Positions 34,556-44,233 of a DNA stretch of 56,260 nucleotides are shown in pieces. Source of the DNA: Candidatus Woesearchaeota archaeon CG10_big_fil_rev_8_21_14_0_10_32_9 (lineage in GTDB: Archaea > Nanobdellota > Nanobdellia > Woesearchaeales > 21-14-0-10-32-9); assembly GCA_002762915.1 (NCBI GenBank), contig PCYF01000001.1, positions 1-56,260 of the forward strand, given 5' to 3'. The position numbers were made by a program, and so were the translations under genes. The notes below the pieces were generated by a model. It saw only the letters and a program-made list of their open reading frames with translations, did not search any database and was not told the DNA's origin. Position 1 is the stretch's first letter. Every line of letters starts with the position of its first letter.

Positions 34556-35339
34556 CGTTTTTAGAGAAAAGACTTGGATAGAACACAGACACTTGTTGAA
34601 TCCTTCTAAATTCAAAGAGTATGAGTTGCATGCTGCAGGCTTAGGATTTCTCAATAGCGTGAATTTTTTAAAGGATTATAAAGAAAAATTTACACATATA
34701 GATGCTTTGACTCAGGAAGTATTATCTTCATTGAAAAAGAAAACAACTATTATCTTAGTAAGAAAAAGTATGTCTGAAGAGGAAAAAAAATTATTGGAAA
34801 ATAATAATTTTAAACTAAAACGAACATGGGGGACGCTGATTTTAGAGCCTAGTAAAGAAATAAATTTAGATTCAAATACTTCAAAAAATATACGTAAATC
34901 AGAAAAAAGATTAGATTTTCTAAAAATAGATTCTGAGAGTGATTTTAAAGAGTATTATGACTTATTCAAAGAATCAAGAAAAGAATTAGGATTCAAAACT
35001 CCTTCATATAAATACTTTTTAGAAGTTAAAAAAAATAAATATTACTTAGCTTTCGCAGTTAAATCTAAAGAAACCAATAAAATTGTGGCAGGAATAGCTA
35101 CAATTCATAATGAAAATTACTTGCTTGAAATTAACGCCGCAAGAGATAAGAAACACTATTATGCAAATGATTACTTAAAATGGAAAATAATTGAATACTG
35201 CAAATTACAAGGTATTAAGTATTATGACTTTGCAGGATGCAATCCTGATCCAAAAGAAGGCACAAAAGATTTTAATATAAAAAGATTTAAAGAGAAGTGG
35301 GGGGGAGATTTTTACTATGAGTATACCTACAAAAGATAA
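34548..35339 (+). CDS. FemAB-like GNAT acyltransferase
   Basis: A 263-residue protein with the FemAB/GNAT arrangement: LILEPSKEINLDSNTSKNIRKSEKR (in part) is the family's strand followed by an N-x-R-x-x-I/K-x-A-type helix, then YYDLFKESRKELGF, AGIATIHNENYLLEINAA, and the C-terminal FDFAGC-like YYDFAGCNPDPKEGTKDFNIKRFKEKWGG (in part). In bacteria FemAB adds amino acids to peptidoglycan. Archaea lack that polymer, so here it may add an aminoacyl group to a surface glycan or lipid. It overlaps the flippase gene by 8 nt and has GGTGG as ribosome site. Confidence 0.82.
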   Translation: MNSVFREKTWIEHRHLLNPSKFKEYELHAAGLGFLNSVNFLKDYKEKFTHIDALTQEVLSSLKKKTTIILVRKSMSEEEKKLLENNNFKLKRTWGTLILEPSKEINLDSNTSKNIRKSEKRLDFLKIDSESDFKEYYDLFKESRKELGFKTPSYKYFLEVKKNKYYLAFAVKSKETNKIVAGIATIHNENYLLEINAARDKKHYYANDYLKWKIIEYCKLQGIKYYDFAGCNPDPKEGTKDFNIKRFKEKWGGDFYYEYTYKR

Positions 35340-35892
35340 AGTTATGGAATCACAATATCATGGACAAAAGAATTATAGGTCTAAAATTCATGAAAAGGTA
35401 TTTTTTGAAGCAATTAAACATTTAAATTTTAAAGGAACAACCGTGTTGGATGTTGGGGCAGGTAATGGCTGGTGCGGCAAAGAATTTAAGAGGAGAAATG
35501 CAAAAAAAGTTATTCTGACAGATATAATGCCTCTGAATAAAGAAATCCTTAAAATGGATATGACTCAACTCAAGTTTAAAGACGAAACATTTGATTTTGT
35601 TAATTGTCATGGAAGCTTACACCATGTTAAACATCCAACGCGTGCTCTCAAAGAACTTTCAAGAGTTTTAAAACCCCAAGGAATATTAATTTTGACTGGA
35701 GAAGCAATTCTTGAGGGAAGTTGGATAAAAACACATTTTAACAGATATTTTCAATATATTTACTTAAGGTTTAATAATCCTGAAGAATGGAAAGCAGGAG
35801 GCAGAAATTATTTAGCTAATGAGTATGTTTCATGGTGTGCTTCGGCCAATTTAAAAAAAATAAAAGAAGGAATTTATAAAAAAAATGAATAA
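35317..35892 (+). CDS. SAM-dependent methyltransferase (type 11)
   Basis: A 191-residue enzyme with VLDVGAGNGWCGKEF (about 43-57), the acidic ILTDI and the post-motif region VNCHGSLHHVKHP and LSRVLKPQGILILTGE. It resembles UbiE/type-11 methyltransferases that act on sugars or small molecules. The start at 35317 is preceded by GGGGGAGA; an alternative ATG lies at 35344. It overlaps the FemAB-like gene by 23 nt and the aminotransferase by 8 nt. Confidence 0.83.
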   Translation: MSIPTKDKVMESQYHGQKNYRSKIHEKVFFEAIKHLNFKGTTVLDVGAGNGWCGKEFKRRNAKKVILTDIMPLNKEILKMDMTQLKFKDETFDFVNCHGSLHHVKHPTRALKELSRVLKPQGILILTGEAILEGSWIKTHFNRYFQYIYLRFNNPEEWKAGGRNYLANEYVSWCASANLKKIKEGIYKKNE

Positions 35893-37102
35893 AAATTTGG
35901 TTTTATTTCCACCGCTTCCAAATAGAATAAAAGTTATTTTTACAAAGTCATATTGGAACTTTTTAAAAATAAGTGCAATATATCTGGAGCGAAATTTAGA
36001 TGTTAAATTCGCAGATTTATTAAAAACTAGTTGTGGCATACACAACCCTGTTTTTTTGGATAGTGCTTCAAGTGCAATAGTATTAGCATTAAATGATATT
36101 GATCTCTCTAAAGGCGACGAAGTTATTATTCCCTCTTTTGTATGTAAAGCAGTAATACATAGCGTTTTAGTCGCAGGAGGAACGCCGGTTTTTGCAGATA
36201 TAGGCAAAGATTTTAATTTAAGTTCAGACTCTGTAAAAAAAGCCATTTCTAGCAAAACAAAAGCAGTCATTGCAGTTCATCAATATGGTAAGCTTTGTAG
36301 AATAGATGAAATTAAAAAATTATGCGTCGACAAAAAAATATTTTTAATTGAAGACGCGGCAGTTCCAATAGGATTAAAACACAAAAATTTGCCTGTAGGT
36401 TCTTTTGGAGATTATTCCGTATTTAGTTTTAATATGGGCAAAACAATTGTTTCTATGGGTGGAGGCATTCTAGTATCTAATAAAAAAGAATTTAACCTTC
36501 CACAACTCCGCAATAAGCTCGCTATCAAAAAATATGTATTTTTCTTAACAAATATCTATTTCAAAAAATTTTTTGTAGTATTTTTTATCCCTTTAAGTAA
36601 ATTAGGTATAATAAAAAGAGAAGAGAACATAAAAGAACTTTATTCAAAAACAAATTTGCAAAAGATATCCATAAAACCCTCAAAAATGCACAGATTGCAA
36701 AAAGCTTTAACAGTATTTCAATTAAGAAATCTGGAGAATATTAATGAATCAACTCAGTTGATTGCTAAAACATATATTCAAGAACTCAAAACTGTTAAAC
36801 AAATAGAATTGCCTAATTCATCCGGAAATCAATTCACAATATTTCCAATTAAAACTAATGACAGATATTCATTATCTGTATTTTTAAGTAAACACGGAAT
36901 TGAAACTCAGTGGACATTTTATCCTCTTCATTTACAGAACAAATTTTCTAAATACTCCAAAAAATCTGTTTCACTAAAGAATACTGAACTTCTTTGGAAA
37001 CAAGAACTTTCTTTACCAATTGGACCAACAATGACTAAAAAACAGGCTGAATACGTGTGCAAAAAAATAAAAGAGTTTTATACTGATGAAAAAAGAGTAT
37101 AG
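35885..37102 (+). CDS. DegT/DnrJ/EryC1-family sugar aminotransferase
   Basis: A 405-residue PLP enzyme of the sugar-nucleotide aminotransferase family. FLDSASSAIVLAL is the phosphate-binding loop region, EDAA (D157) contacts the pyridine nitrogen, and the catalytic lysine is K186 in FSFNMGKTI. VHQYG and ETQWTFYPLHL are also family-like. It makes an aminosugar nucleotide (for example a viosamine or 4-amino-4,6-dideoxyhexose) for a glycan. It belongs to the plus-strand unit and overlaps both neighbours. Confidence 0.9.
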   Translation: MNKNLVLFPPLPNRIKVIFTKSYWNFLKISAIYLERNLDVKFADLLKTSCGIHNPVFLDSASSAIVLALNDIDLSKGDEVIIPSFVCKAVIHSVLVAGGTPVFADIGKDFNLSSDSVKKAISSKTKAVIAVHQYGKLCRIDEIKKLCVDKKIFLIEDAAVPIGLKHKNLPVGSFGDYSVFSFNMGKTIVSMGGGILVSNKKEFNLPQLRNKLAIKKYVFFLTNIYFKKFFVVFFIPLSKLGIIKREENIKELYSKTNLQKISIKPSKMHRLQKALTVFQLRNLENINESTQLIAKTYIQELKTVKQIELPNSSGNQFTIFPIKTNDRYSLSVFLSKHGIETQWTFYPLHLQNKFSKYSKKSVSLKNTELLWKQELSLPIGPTMTKKQAEYVCKKIKEFYTDEKRV

Positions 37103-37742
37103 ATTAAAAACGAAGGAGTATTATGCTCAGCAAGCTAAAGTGTATTCTACCAAGACAGTTTCTTGGAGACTTCAACTTATAGACAAATATAACTCTAATG
37201 ATAAAAAAATAGTTGATTTAGGTTGCGGAACCGGAAATTATTTACTTGCTTTAAGAAATAAAAATGTTTCGGGAATAGATTTGTCAAAGGAAAGTATTGC
37301 AAAATTAAAATCAAGAAAAGAATATGAAGATTCTAAAAACAATATTAACTTGGTAGTTGGAGATTTGTGCAATTTACCTTTTAAAAGAGATGAGTTTGAT
37401 ATCTCTTTTTCATTCAGCACATTATATTATGTTAAGGAAATAGCTAAAGTTATAGGGGAGATAAGCAGAATAACAAAGAAAAATGGAGTTTCTATTTTAG
37501 AATTTGGCAACAAAATTTCTATTAATTCTTTTTGGGACAGAGTAATGTTTTCTGTTCCGCAATTTCATTGGAGTAAGAAATACATAAGATTCTTGATGGA
37601 AAAAAACGGTTTTGAAATACTAGAAATAAGATATAGAAATTTAATTCCAGACTTCTATAAATTATTCGACAAAAAGTTCATAAAAAATAGATTTTTACAA
37701 AAGTTTTGTTTTAGAATGATATTTATAATAAGAAAAAAATAA
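37086..37742 (+). CDS. SAM-dependent methyltransferase
   Basis: A 218-residue class I methyltransferase with IVDLGCGTGNYLLAL (about 39-53), GIDLSKESIA, VVGDLCNLPF and ISFSFSTLYYVKE. This is a textbook type-11/25 pattern. The basic C-terminal part (KKFIKNRFLQKF) may contact membrane or glycan lipid. It is the last gene of the plus-strand unit, and its stop lies 2 nt from the end of the opposing methyltransferase gene. Confidence 0.85.
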   Translation: MKKEYRLKTKEYYAQQAKVYSTKTVSWRLQLIDKYNSNDKKIVDLGCGTGNYLLALRNKNVSGIDLSKESIAKLKSRKEYEDSKNNINLVVGDLCNLPFKRDEFDISFSFSTLYYVKEIAKVIGEISRITKKNGVSILEFGNKISINSFWDRVMFSVPQFHWSKKYIRFLMEKNGFEILEIRYRNLIPDFYKLFDKKFIKNRFLQKFCFRMIFIIRKK

Positions 37743-37744
37743 AT

Positions 37745-38590
37745 TTATTTTTTTGGCTTTTGAAGTATTATCCATAAAGCTCCAGCGCCACCGCGTTTCC
37801 AAAGTTTAGCACCATTCCTCTCCATAAAATCGTGCATCTTTTTACTTTTTCTCAAGTGTCTATCAATGATAGAATGCGGGAAGTGGTAATTCAAATATTG
37901 AAATTTCTTTATATTAAATTTGGTTTGTTTAATCTTTTTCTTTATTTCCACATCTTTATAGAAATGAACGTGGTCGGTAATATACAAAATATATGGTTCA
38001 AACACATAGTTTCTAAGTTTACAAATAGCAGTTCCTTCTTGAGGGATGCCTATGAGTGCATATCCTCCTGGAGCCAAATATGAATACATTTTCTTAAGAA
38101 GACCAACATCGTCAGGTACGTGTTCTAAAACATGATTGAGAAGCAAAATATCAACAGAATTTTCTTTTATCACTTCTTTATTTGCATCTGCAAGAAAAAT
38201 AGTTGCTTCTGGAACTAAAGCTTTAGCTCTTGATAATCTTAATGCATTATAATCGCAGCCATAAATATCTACATTTAAGTTAAGATCTTTAACCTCTTTT
38301 AAATTTACACCATCTCCACAACCAATATCTAAAAATTTTACTCTTTTTTTATTAATTGACTTGACAAGAGCAGTCATATCTTTTTGGAAAATAGCAGTTC
38401 TTAGATTTTGTTGATGTAAATATATATTTCTTACTTCTTTTTGTGTTACAACATACCAATTAGGTCTTTGTTTTTGAAGTTTTTTTACTTCTTCATTCTC
38501 GTTTATTGTAATTATGCCCTTTGTTACTGGAAATTCTCTTTTGTTTCCAAGAGGAATCAATATGTCTGTTTTTTGATGAGTTTTATTCAT
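37745..38590 (-). CDS. SAM-dependent methyltransferase with N-terminal extension
   Basis: A 281-residue methyltransferase with FLDIGCGDGVNLKEVK (motif I), IYGCDYNALRLSRA, LLNHVLEHVPDDVGLLKKM and LAPGGYALIGIP. A 90-residue N-terminal region precedes the fold. The frame extends upstream to 38665, but the ATG at 38590 is chosen because it lies 1 nt after the stop of the upstream glycosyltransferase, as in the other coupled genes here. It probably methylates a sugar of the glycan. Confidence 0.82.
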   Translation of the reverse strand: MNKTHQKTDILIPLGNKREFPVTKGIITINENEEVKKLQKQRPNWYVVTQKEVRNIYLHQQNLRTAIFQKDMTALVKSINKKRVKFLDIGCGDGVNLKEVKDLNLNVDIYGCDYNALRLSRAKALVPEATIFLADANKEVIKENSVDILLLNHVLEHVPDDVGLLKKMYSYLAPGGYALIGIPQEGTAICKLRNYVFEPYILYITDHVHFYKDVEIKKKIKQTKFNIKKFQYLNYHFPHSIIDRHLRKSKKMHDFMERNGAKLWKRGGAGALWIILQKPKK

Positions 38591-38591
38591 C

Positions 38592-39734
38592 TTATTTGTG
38601 CTCCAACAGAGTTTTATAAACTTTTCTCTCTTTTTCTTCCATTTTTTCTCCATTGACTTTTTCAATAGCGGTTAAACTTTTTTGTGAATATTTTTTTACA
38701 AGTAAAGGATTTTCTTTAAATTTTAATATTGCCTCTCTGAATGATTGTTCATCAAAATTTACAAGGTACATGAAATTAAACAAAAAGTCTTTGTTTTCGT
38801 CAGAATAAGGTTTTCTGTGAATAATGGGTAAACCACAGCTCATGGCCTCTAGGACGGGAATGGCTATTTCTTGAATATAGGTTCCACTTACAAAACAATC
38901 TGCTTGTGAATAGTATTTAGGTAAATCTTCATTGGGCACTGCTTCTATAAATGTTATTTTGTTATCTAAATTCTTTTTATGTACATATTCTATCAAATTT
39001 GCACGATTGTTACCTTTTCCTATGAATATTAATTTTACATCCAAAGGTTCCACCACATCTATGAGAAATTTCTGATTTTTTACTTTAAAGAAATTGCCAA
39101 CATACAATAATGTAAACTTTTCATTTCTTTTTTCTGTTTTGATTTGTTTAAAAAAAACTTTATTATAGATTAAATGTTGGTGTTTTTTATTTATATTAAA
39201 CGCCGCAGTAGTTCCAAATGCTTGTTTATATACATATATGAATTCATTAGTTTGTTTTACTATTTTTTTTAAAAATAAAAAAATAAACAACCACTGGAGA
39301 CATCCCCTAAAAAAATCCTCTTTTAGCATAACTAAATATTTGTGATGAGTATAATTTCCGTGAATAGAAATGATCAGAGAAATATTTAGTTTTTTAGATA
39401 CAAATGTTGCAAGATAACATTCATGGAATATTCCTTGGGCTCTTATGCACGAGGGATTTATTTTTTTAACTTCTGCCAATATTTTATTTCTAATAAAAAA
39501 TATGTCTAGTTTGCTAGTTGATTTAAAGAAATGTATTACTAACTTTTTATCTCCTGCAAGGCACGCAGCTCTTCTCTTCTCCATTAAAGTAAGTTTTCTA
39601 GGTGAGAGATCTATTATATGTATTTCATCAAAATAATTTCCAGGATTGAAATATCTGTTCTTTATTTCCCCTTTTTTTAAATAGCTGAGAAGGGGATCTG
39701 TTGGAAAGACAACCAATTTTTTTACAAAAGTCAT
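38592..39734 (-). CDS. Glycosyltransferase (GT4-like)
   Basis: A 380-residue GT-B glycosyltransferase. The C-terminal half has FTLLYVGNFFKVKNQKFL, IFIGKGNNRANL and the donor-site E-x7-E segment AIPVLEAMSCGLPIIHR. The N-terminal half has FHECYLATFVSKKL and LIISIHGNYTHH. It transfers a sugar from a nucleotide donor; specificity unknown. It overlaps the deacetylase gene by 4 nt. Confidence 0.85.
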   Translation of the reverse strand: MTFVKKLVVFPTDPLLSYLKKGEIKNRYFNPGNYFDEIHIIDLSPRKLTLMEKRRAACLAGDKKLVIHFFKSTSKLDIFFIRNKILAEVKKINPSCIRAQGIFHECYLATFVSKKLNISLIISIHGNYTHHKYLVMLKEDFFRGCLQWLFIFLFLKKIVKQTNEFIYVYKQAFGTTAAFNINKKHQHLIYNKVFFKQIKTEKRNEKFTLLYVGNFFKVKNQKFLIDVVEPLDVKLIFIGKGNNRANLIEYVHKKNLDNKITFIEAVPNEDLPKYYSQADCFVSGTYIQEIAIPVLEAMSCGLPIIHRKPYSDENKDFLFNFMYLVNFDEQSFREAILKFKENPLLVKKYSQKSLTAIEKVNGEKMEEKERKVYKTLLEHK

Positions 39735-40579
39735 TTTAATAATCTCGTCAATTGTTGATATGTAACTGTGTTTAATTTATATTTTTTAAGCAGGATTAAC
39801 ATTTTTTCGTAATTAAATTTTTTTAGGTCTTGAGGATCTTGATATATGTTGATAAAAGAATTTTTATTAGATTTTAACAACTGTTCAAAAGATTTTATGT
39901 ATTCTTTCGATGTATGACTAACTATTTTTGCTCTAAATGCGTGAGATGTATCAAAAATACAGAAAGGATGATCTTGACAGCAAGTAATTGGAAATTCCCA
40001 AATGTTGTCGTGTTTATAGGGAAATCCTGCAGTTTTAGTTCGTATGGCTACTGTTGAAGAAGAATAAGAATAATTTAATTTTTTTAACAGAGGATATATT
40101 TCCTCAGTAAATTGATATCCAAAATGAGGAACTCTAAATCCTGTCATTTCATAATTTAGAATCTTTTTAACTACTCTGTGACATTTTTCTATTTCTAAAA
40201 ATTTCTCTTCATTTGGTAAGGTATGAAAATGCTTATTAGGATTAAATTCAGGATTGTCTGGGTGACTGTAGGTGTGGTTAATCAGCTCGTGACCATTATT
40301 TATTATTTGTTGATATATTTCAGGATGTTGTTCTACATGTTTTCCTATTATTGCAAATATTGCTTTTATTTTGTATTTGTTTAAAAGGTCGAGTAACCAG
40401 GGTAAATTTTTTATATCTTTTTGTTCATCAATATCAAAAGACAACATAAAATAATTTTCTTTTTTATTTTTGATCCAAGATTTTCTATTTGTTTCTATTT
40501 TAGGCGCGACAAATGTAGTATAATATCTTTTTCCAAGTATTGAGTTAACAAAAACTTCAAATAGACTATTTGTTTTCAT
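39731..40579 (-). CDS. Polysaccharide deacetylase (NodB/CE4 family)
   Basis: A 282-residue enzyme with the NodB catalytic set: D49 and D51 in MLSFDIDEQ, and H102-x3-H106 in NHTYSH as metal ligands, plus FRVPHFGYQF as motif 3. There is no signal peptide, so it probably acts on cytosolic or membrane-linked sugar intermediates, removing an N-acetyl group. TATA (about 40600-40609) is centred 25 nt upstream, so it starts a separate three-gene unit with the GT and the methyltransferase. Confidence 0.88.
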   Translation of the reverse strand: MKTNSLFEVFVNSILGKRYYTTFVAPKIETNRKSWIKNKKENYFMLSFDIDEQKDIKNLPWLLDLLNKYKIKAIFAIIGKHVEQHPEIYQQIINNGHELINHTYSHPDNPEFNPNKHFHTLPNEEKFLEIEKCHRVVKKILNYEMTGFRVPHFGYQFTEEIYPLLKKLNYSYSSSTVAIRTKTAGFPYKHDNIWEFPITCCQDHPFCIFDTSHAFRAKIVSHTSKEYIKSFEQLLKSNKNSFINIYQDPQDLKKFNYEKMLILLKKYKLNTVTYQQLTRLLK

Positions 40580-40695
40580 TTTATTATATTTCTTCTACGA
40601 TTTTTAAATATCTTTCTCCTATTTTGTCAGTTACAATTCTTTAACTAAATTGTTTTCTATTGATTAGCATACTCTGTAATTAATCTGCTTTTTTA

Positions 40696-41931
40696 TTAAA
40701 CATCTTTTCCATTACCTAATGTGTGTTGATGTTTAGAAATTATTTTCATATTTCTAGTATTCAGTACGTGTTTGTTGGTTAAATCTAAATTAATGTATTC
40801 GTCGTGATCCGTTATTATTAATATAACATTAGATTCATTAATTACAGTTTTTAATGTAGTTAATGCGTGACTAAATTTTTCAACAAATGGGTCTGTTATT
40901 AAAACTTTAAATCCATGCTCAAGGCATAAATTTATTATTGGTTCTGCGGGAGAAAGCCTGACATCATCGACATTTTTTTTATATGCTATTCCTAAGATTC
41001 CTATGGCAGGGTTTTGTATGTTGTTAGTTTTTATAATTTCCAAAGTTTTATCAAACACTATTTTTGGCATAGAGTCATTTATTTCTCTGGCTGCACGTAT
41101 TAGCTTTCCATATTTTTGTTCTATTAAGAACCACGGATCTATTGCGATACAATGTCCCCCCACACCGGGCCCTGGTAAATGCACGTTGACTCTGGGATGT
41201 TTATTTGCCAAATTTATTGTTTCCCAGACATTTATTTTAAGCGCTTCACATATTAATGCAAGTTCATTTGCAAAAGCAATGTTTACATCTCTATATGCAT
41301 TTTCAATTAGTTTTGTTGTTTCAGCAGTGGTACAATCTGTTAAATGAATATTTCCTTTTACAAATAACGAGTATAATTCTGCTGCTCGTTTTTTACTGGG
41401 TTCATTGATGCCTCCAATTATTCGGTCGTTATTAATCATTTCATATATTGTGTTTCCGGGAATTGCTTTTTCAGAGATGTATGCTAGATCAAAATCTTGT
41501 CCTGCTTTGAGATTTGATTGTTCAAGCAATTTTTTTACAATTCCAGTAGTTGTTCCTGGACTAACTGTTGATTCTAAAATTACAAGATCTCCTTTTTTTA
41601 AAATCTTAGAAATATCCATCAGGGCAGAAGTTACATATTTTAAGTCGCATTTTTTTGAATCTGTAAATGGTGTAGGAACACAGACAATATATGTAGTAAT
41701 TTCTCGCGTGTTCTCTTTTGTAAATATGTTTGTAGTTGGCAAATTTCTTTTACACTCGTCAAATAATTCAGACAATCCCTTTTCCTGAAAAGGTAATTTT
41801 CCATCGCTAATAATTTTTAATTTATTATTATCTACATCTTTACCTAAAACGTGTATTCCTGCTCTAGCAATAAGCAAAGCAGTAGGTATACCCATGTATC
41901 CTAAACCAACCACACACACTTGTTCCTTCAT
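40696..41931 (-). CDS. wecC: UDP-N-acetyl-D-mannosaminuronic acid dehydrogenase (WecC-type)
   Basis: A 411-residue nucleotide-sugar dehydrogenase. The N-terminal NAD site is VCVVGLGYMGIP (5-16). The middle has ESTVSPGTTTG, and the active-site cysteine lies in GPGVGGHCIAIDPWF (about 256-270), a WecC-like variant. The C-terminal domain (GILGIAYKKNVDDVR) completes the fold. It oxidises UDP-ManNAc to UDP-ManNAcA. WecB is encoded just upstream (14-bp gap), giving both steps from UDP-GlcNAc. Confidence 0.93.
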   Translation of the reverse strand: MKEQVCVVGLGYMGIPTALLIARAGIHVLGKDVDNNKLKIISDGKLPFQEKGLSELFDECKRNLPTTNIFTKENTREITTYIVCVPTPFTDSKKCDLKYVTSALMDISKILKKGDLVILESTVSPGTTTGIVKKLLEQSNLKAGQDFDLAYISEKAIPGNTIYEMINNDRIIGGINEPSKKRAAELYSLFVKGNIHLTDCTTAETTKLIENAYRDVNIAFANELALICEALKINVWETINLANKHPRVNVHLPGPGVGGHCIAIDPWFLIEQKYGKLIRAAREINDSMPKIVFDKTLEIIKTNNIQNPAIGILGIAYKKNVDDVRLSPAEPIINLCLEHGFKVLITDPFVEKFSHALTTLKTVINESNVILIITDHDEYINLDLTNKHVLNTRNMKIISKHQHTLGNGKDV

Positions 41932-41945
41932 AAGTTCGCCTGATT

Positions 41946-43118
41946 TTATTTAATTGGAGAATAATAGTTTATGTTTTTTATTATCATTCTCTTTATCCAT
42001 TTTAATCTTTCTTTCAAAGATTTTCTTTTTTTAATTAACTTTACTATTTCTTCAATGATTATTTCTCCCGAGTGTCCGTCTCCAAACACATCTTTCCACT
42101 CTATTTTTGCGTTCAGCATGAGTTCTGTTTGTTGTACTATTTTATCAGGATTTGTTCCTGCAAGCACATTCATCTTTGCGGTTATTGTTTCAGGTCTTTC
42201 AGTATTCTCTCTTAATGTGACAACAGGAACTCTTAAAATACTGCACTCCTCTTGTAATCCGCCTGAATCTGTGAGAACTATTGCCGCATTTTTTTCTAAT
42301 TGTAAAAATTCTAAGAATCCTAAAGGATCAACCACTTTGACAACTGAAGGAATAGTTAAGTTGTATTCTTCTATTTTCTTTTTAGTTCTTGGATGTAAAG
42401 AGAATACAAATTTATATTTAGGATACTTGATCGTTAATTTTTCTATGCCTTTTAATATTCCTTCGAGTCTTTCTTTGACATCTGTATTTTCTGCACGGTG
42501 TGCAGTAATTAAGAAATATTTCTTAGATACTAAATTAAACTTTTTTAAAACATCAACTTTCTTGTTTGCAAGTTCGATATTTTCTTTTACTGCATCCACT
42601 ATTGTGTTTCCGGTTTTTAAGTAATATTGCGCATTTAATCCTTCGAATTTAATATTCTCTAAAGCATCATTTGTTGGACAAAATAAGTATTCAGATATGT
42701 GGTCCGTTAATATTCTGTTTATTTCTTCAGGCATACTTAAATCATGACTTCTCAGACCAGCTTCATGGTGTGCAACAGGTATATCCCATTTTTTAGCAGC
42801 AAGAGCAGCCATCAAAACAGTTAGTGTGTCTCCTTGAACTATAACTACATCCGGTTGCTCTTTTTTGAAAATTTTATTCATTCCCTTCATCATTAAACCT
42901 ACATGTTTTCTAAATGATTGAGAACCTACATGTAGGTTGTAATCGGGTTTAGGCAATTCTAACTCTTCAAAAAAGATTGAGTCCATATTTTTGTCGTAGT
43001 GTTGTCCGCTGTGCAATATGAAAAAGTTTATTTTCTTTTTTTGGCAGGCACGAATTATGGGTGCCATTTTTACAATTTCGGGTCTAGTTCCAACAACTAT
43101 TGCAAATTTAAGAGTCAT
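41946..43118 (-). CDS. wecB: UDP-N-acetylglucosamine 2-epimerase (WecB-type)
   Basis: A 390-residue GT-B-fold epimerase converting UDP-GlcNAc to UDP-ManNAc. Motifs: VVGTRPEIVKMAP at the N-terminus, VVIVQGDT, HHEAGLRSHD, and LTDSGGLQEECSILRVPVV with RENTERPE near the C-terminus. Length is slightly above the usual 375 because of a basic C-terminal tail. It overlaps the upstream GT gene by 4 nt (ATGA). Confidence 0.95.
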   Translation of the reverse strand: MTLKFAIVVGTRPEIVKMAPIIRACQKKKINFFILHSGQHYDKNMDSIFFEELELPKPDYNLHVGSQSFRKHVGLMMKGMNKIFKKEQPDVVIVQGDTLTVLMAALAAKKWDIPVAHHEAGLRSHDLSMPEEINRILTDHISEYLFCPTNDALENIKFEGLNAQYYLKTGNTIVDAVKENIELANKKVDVLKKFNLVSKKYFLITAHRAENTDVKERLEGILKGIEKLTIKYPKYKFVFSLHPRTKKKIEEYNLTIPSVVKVVDPLGFLEFLQLEKNAAIVLTDSGGLQEECSILRVPVVTLRENTERPETITAKMNVLAGTNPDKIVQQTELMLNAKIEWKDVFGDGHSGEIIIEEIVKLIKKRKSLKERLKWIKRMIIKNINYYSPIK

Positions 43119-44233
43119 AATAATTCACCAATGAGTATTTGATATTGTTTTTCTAAAAGTTCCCAATTATACTTTTGTACAACAAGTTCTTTTCCTTTTT
43201 TTGCCAGTTTTTCTCTTAATGTTTTATTCTTTTTTAAAAAAATTGCTTTTTCCGCTAAGTCTTTTGCATCTTTGAAGAAAATGAGTTCCTTTTTAAATTG
43301 TTTCAATTCGTATGTTTCTGTTGATAAAACTGCATTATTTGAGAGCCAGTATTCAAAAAGTTTCAAAGGTGATACGCTGTTAGTTATTTTATTAATTTTA
43401 AAAGGTATAATTGCTATATGAAATTTGTGCATATTTTTTAAGGCTTCTTCATGATTCATATATTCTTTGAGTTCAATATTTTGTATATTTTCTTCGGTAA
43501 TTCTTTTCGTGAGCAGAGTGTGTCCCTGACCCGGCCCTATTATTTTTATCTTTATGGATTTATCTTTTTTTTGAATAATTTTTGCTGCATCAGCAATCAT
43601 GTCTGCGTCCACCCAAGATCCCAAGGTGCCTACAAAACCTATTGTGAACTGCTTTTCTTTTTGCTCTCTTATTAATTTAAATTTTGTAAGGTTTGTCGCA
43701 TTAGGTATATATTTTGTCTTTTTGTTTTTAGTTTTTGCTTTTTCTTCAAGCAGCCGAGCAGTGCATATTACTAAGTTAGCATTTTTTAAAAAGATTTTAA
43801 GAGTCCAGTGTAAGTACTGCTTAAAAAATGAGTTGGGCGTCAAATCTTCATATTCATCAACATACATAAACACTATTTTCTTTTTAAAAAGTTTTGATAG
43901 ATATAGCAGTGCAACATCATATGTATTGTATGTAATAAATATTTGAAATTTATTTCTGTATTGAATAAATTTTTTTATGGTATAATATTGAGTATACAAC
44001 AAATATATTAAATTAAATTTTTTAAATTTTTTATTAGTTGTTATTAACTGTACTCCTTTGGGGACTTTGTGCTTAGTCTTATAAGTAAGATGTTCATGTC
44101 CTCTTTCTTTATTTTCAGGCACTTCCAGATAGTATACTTCATATTTTTGTCCTAATGCTTTTGCAATCTCGTGGCTATGAGACCATATGTTATTCCATAT
44201 TAAAGAAGAGTATTCTAATATTCCTTTAGTCAT
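43115..44233 (-). CDS. Glycosyltransferase (GT4-like)
   Basis: A 372-residue GT-B protein with IGFVGTLGSWVDADMIADAA, IKIIGPGQGHTLL and IAIIPFKINKITNSVSPLKLFEYWL in the donor domain, resembling the GT4 and teichuronic-acid-type transferases. It lies in the middle of the AglB operon with 4-nt overlaps on both sides, so it should add one sugar of the lipid-linked glycan. Confidence 0.82.
   Translation of the reverse strand: MTKGILEYSSLIWNNIWSHSHEIAKALGQKYEVYYLEVPENKERGHEHLTYKTKHKVPKGVQLITTNKKFKKFNLIYLLYTQYYTIKKFIQYRNKFQIFITYNTYDVALLYLSKLFKKKIVFMYVDEYEDLTPNSFFKQYLHWTLKIFLKNANLVICTARLLEEKAKTKNKKTKYIPNATNLTKFKLIREQKEKQFTIGFVGTLGSWVDADMIADAAKIIQKKDKSIKIKIIGPGQGHTLLTKRITEENIQNIELKEYMNHEEALKNMHKFHIAIIPFKINKITNSVSPLKLFEYWLSNNAVLSTETYELKQFKKELIFFKDAKDLAEKAIFLKKNKTLREKLAKKGKELVVQKYNWELLEKQYQILIGELL

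Noticed and set aside
38591..38665. 25-residue upstream extension of the 37.7-kb methyltransferase
   Set aside because: It overlaps the glycosyltransferase end; the ATG at 38590 fits the coupled-gene pattern.
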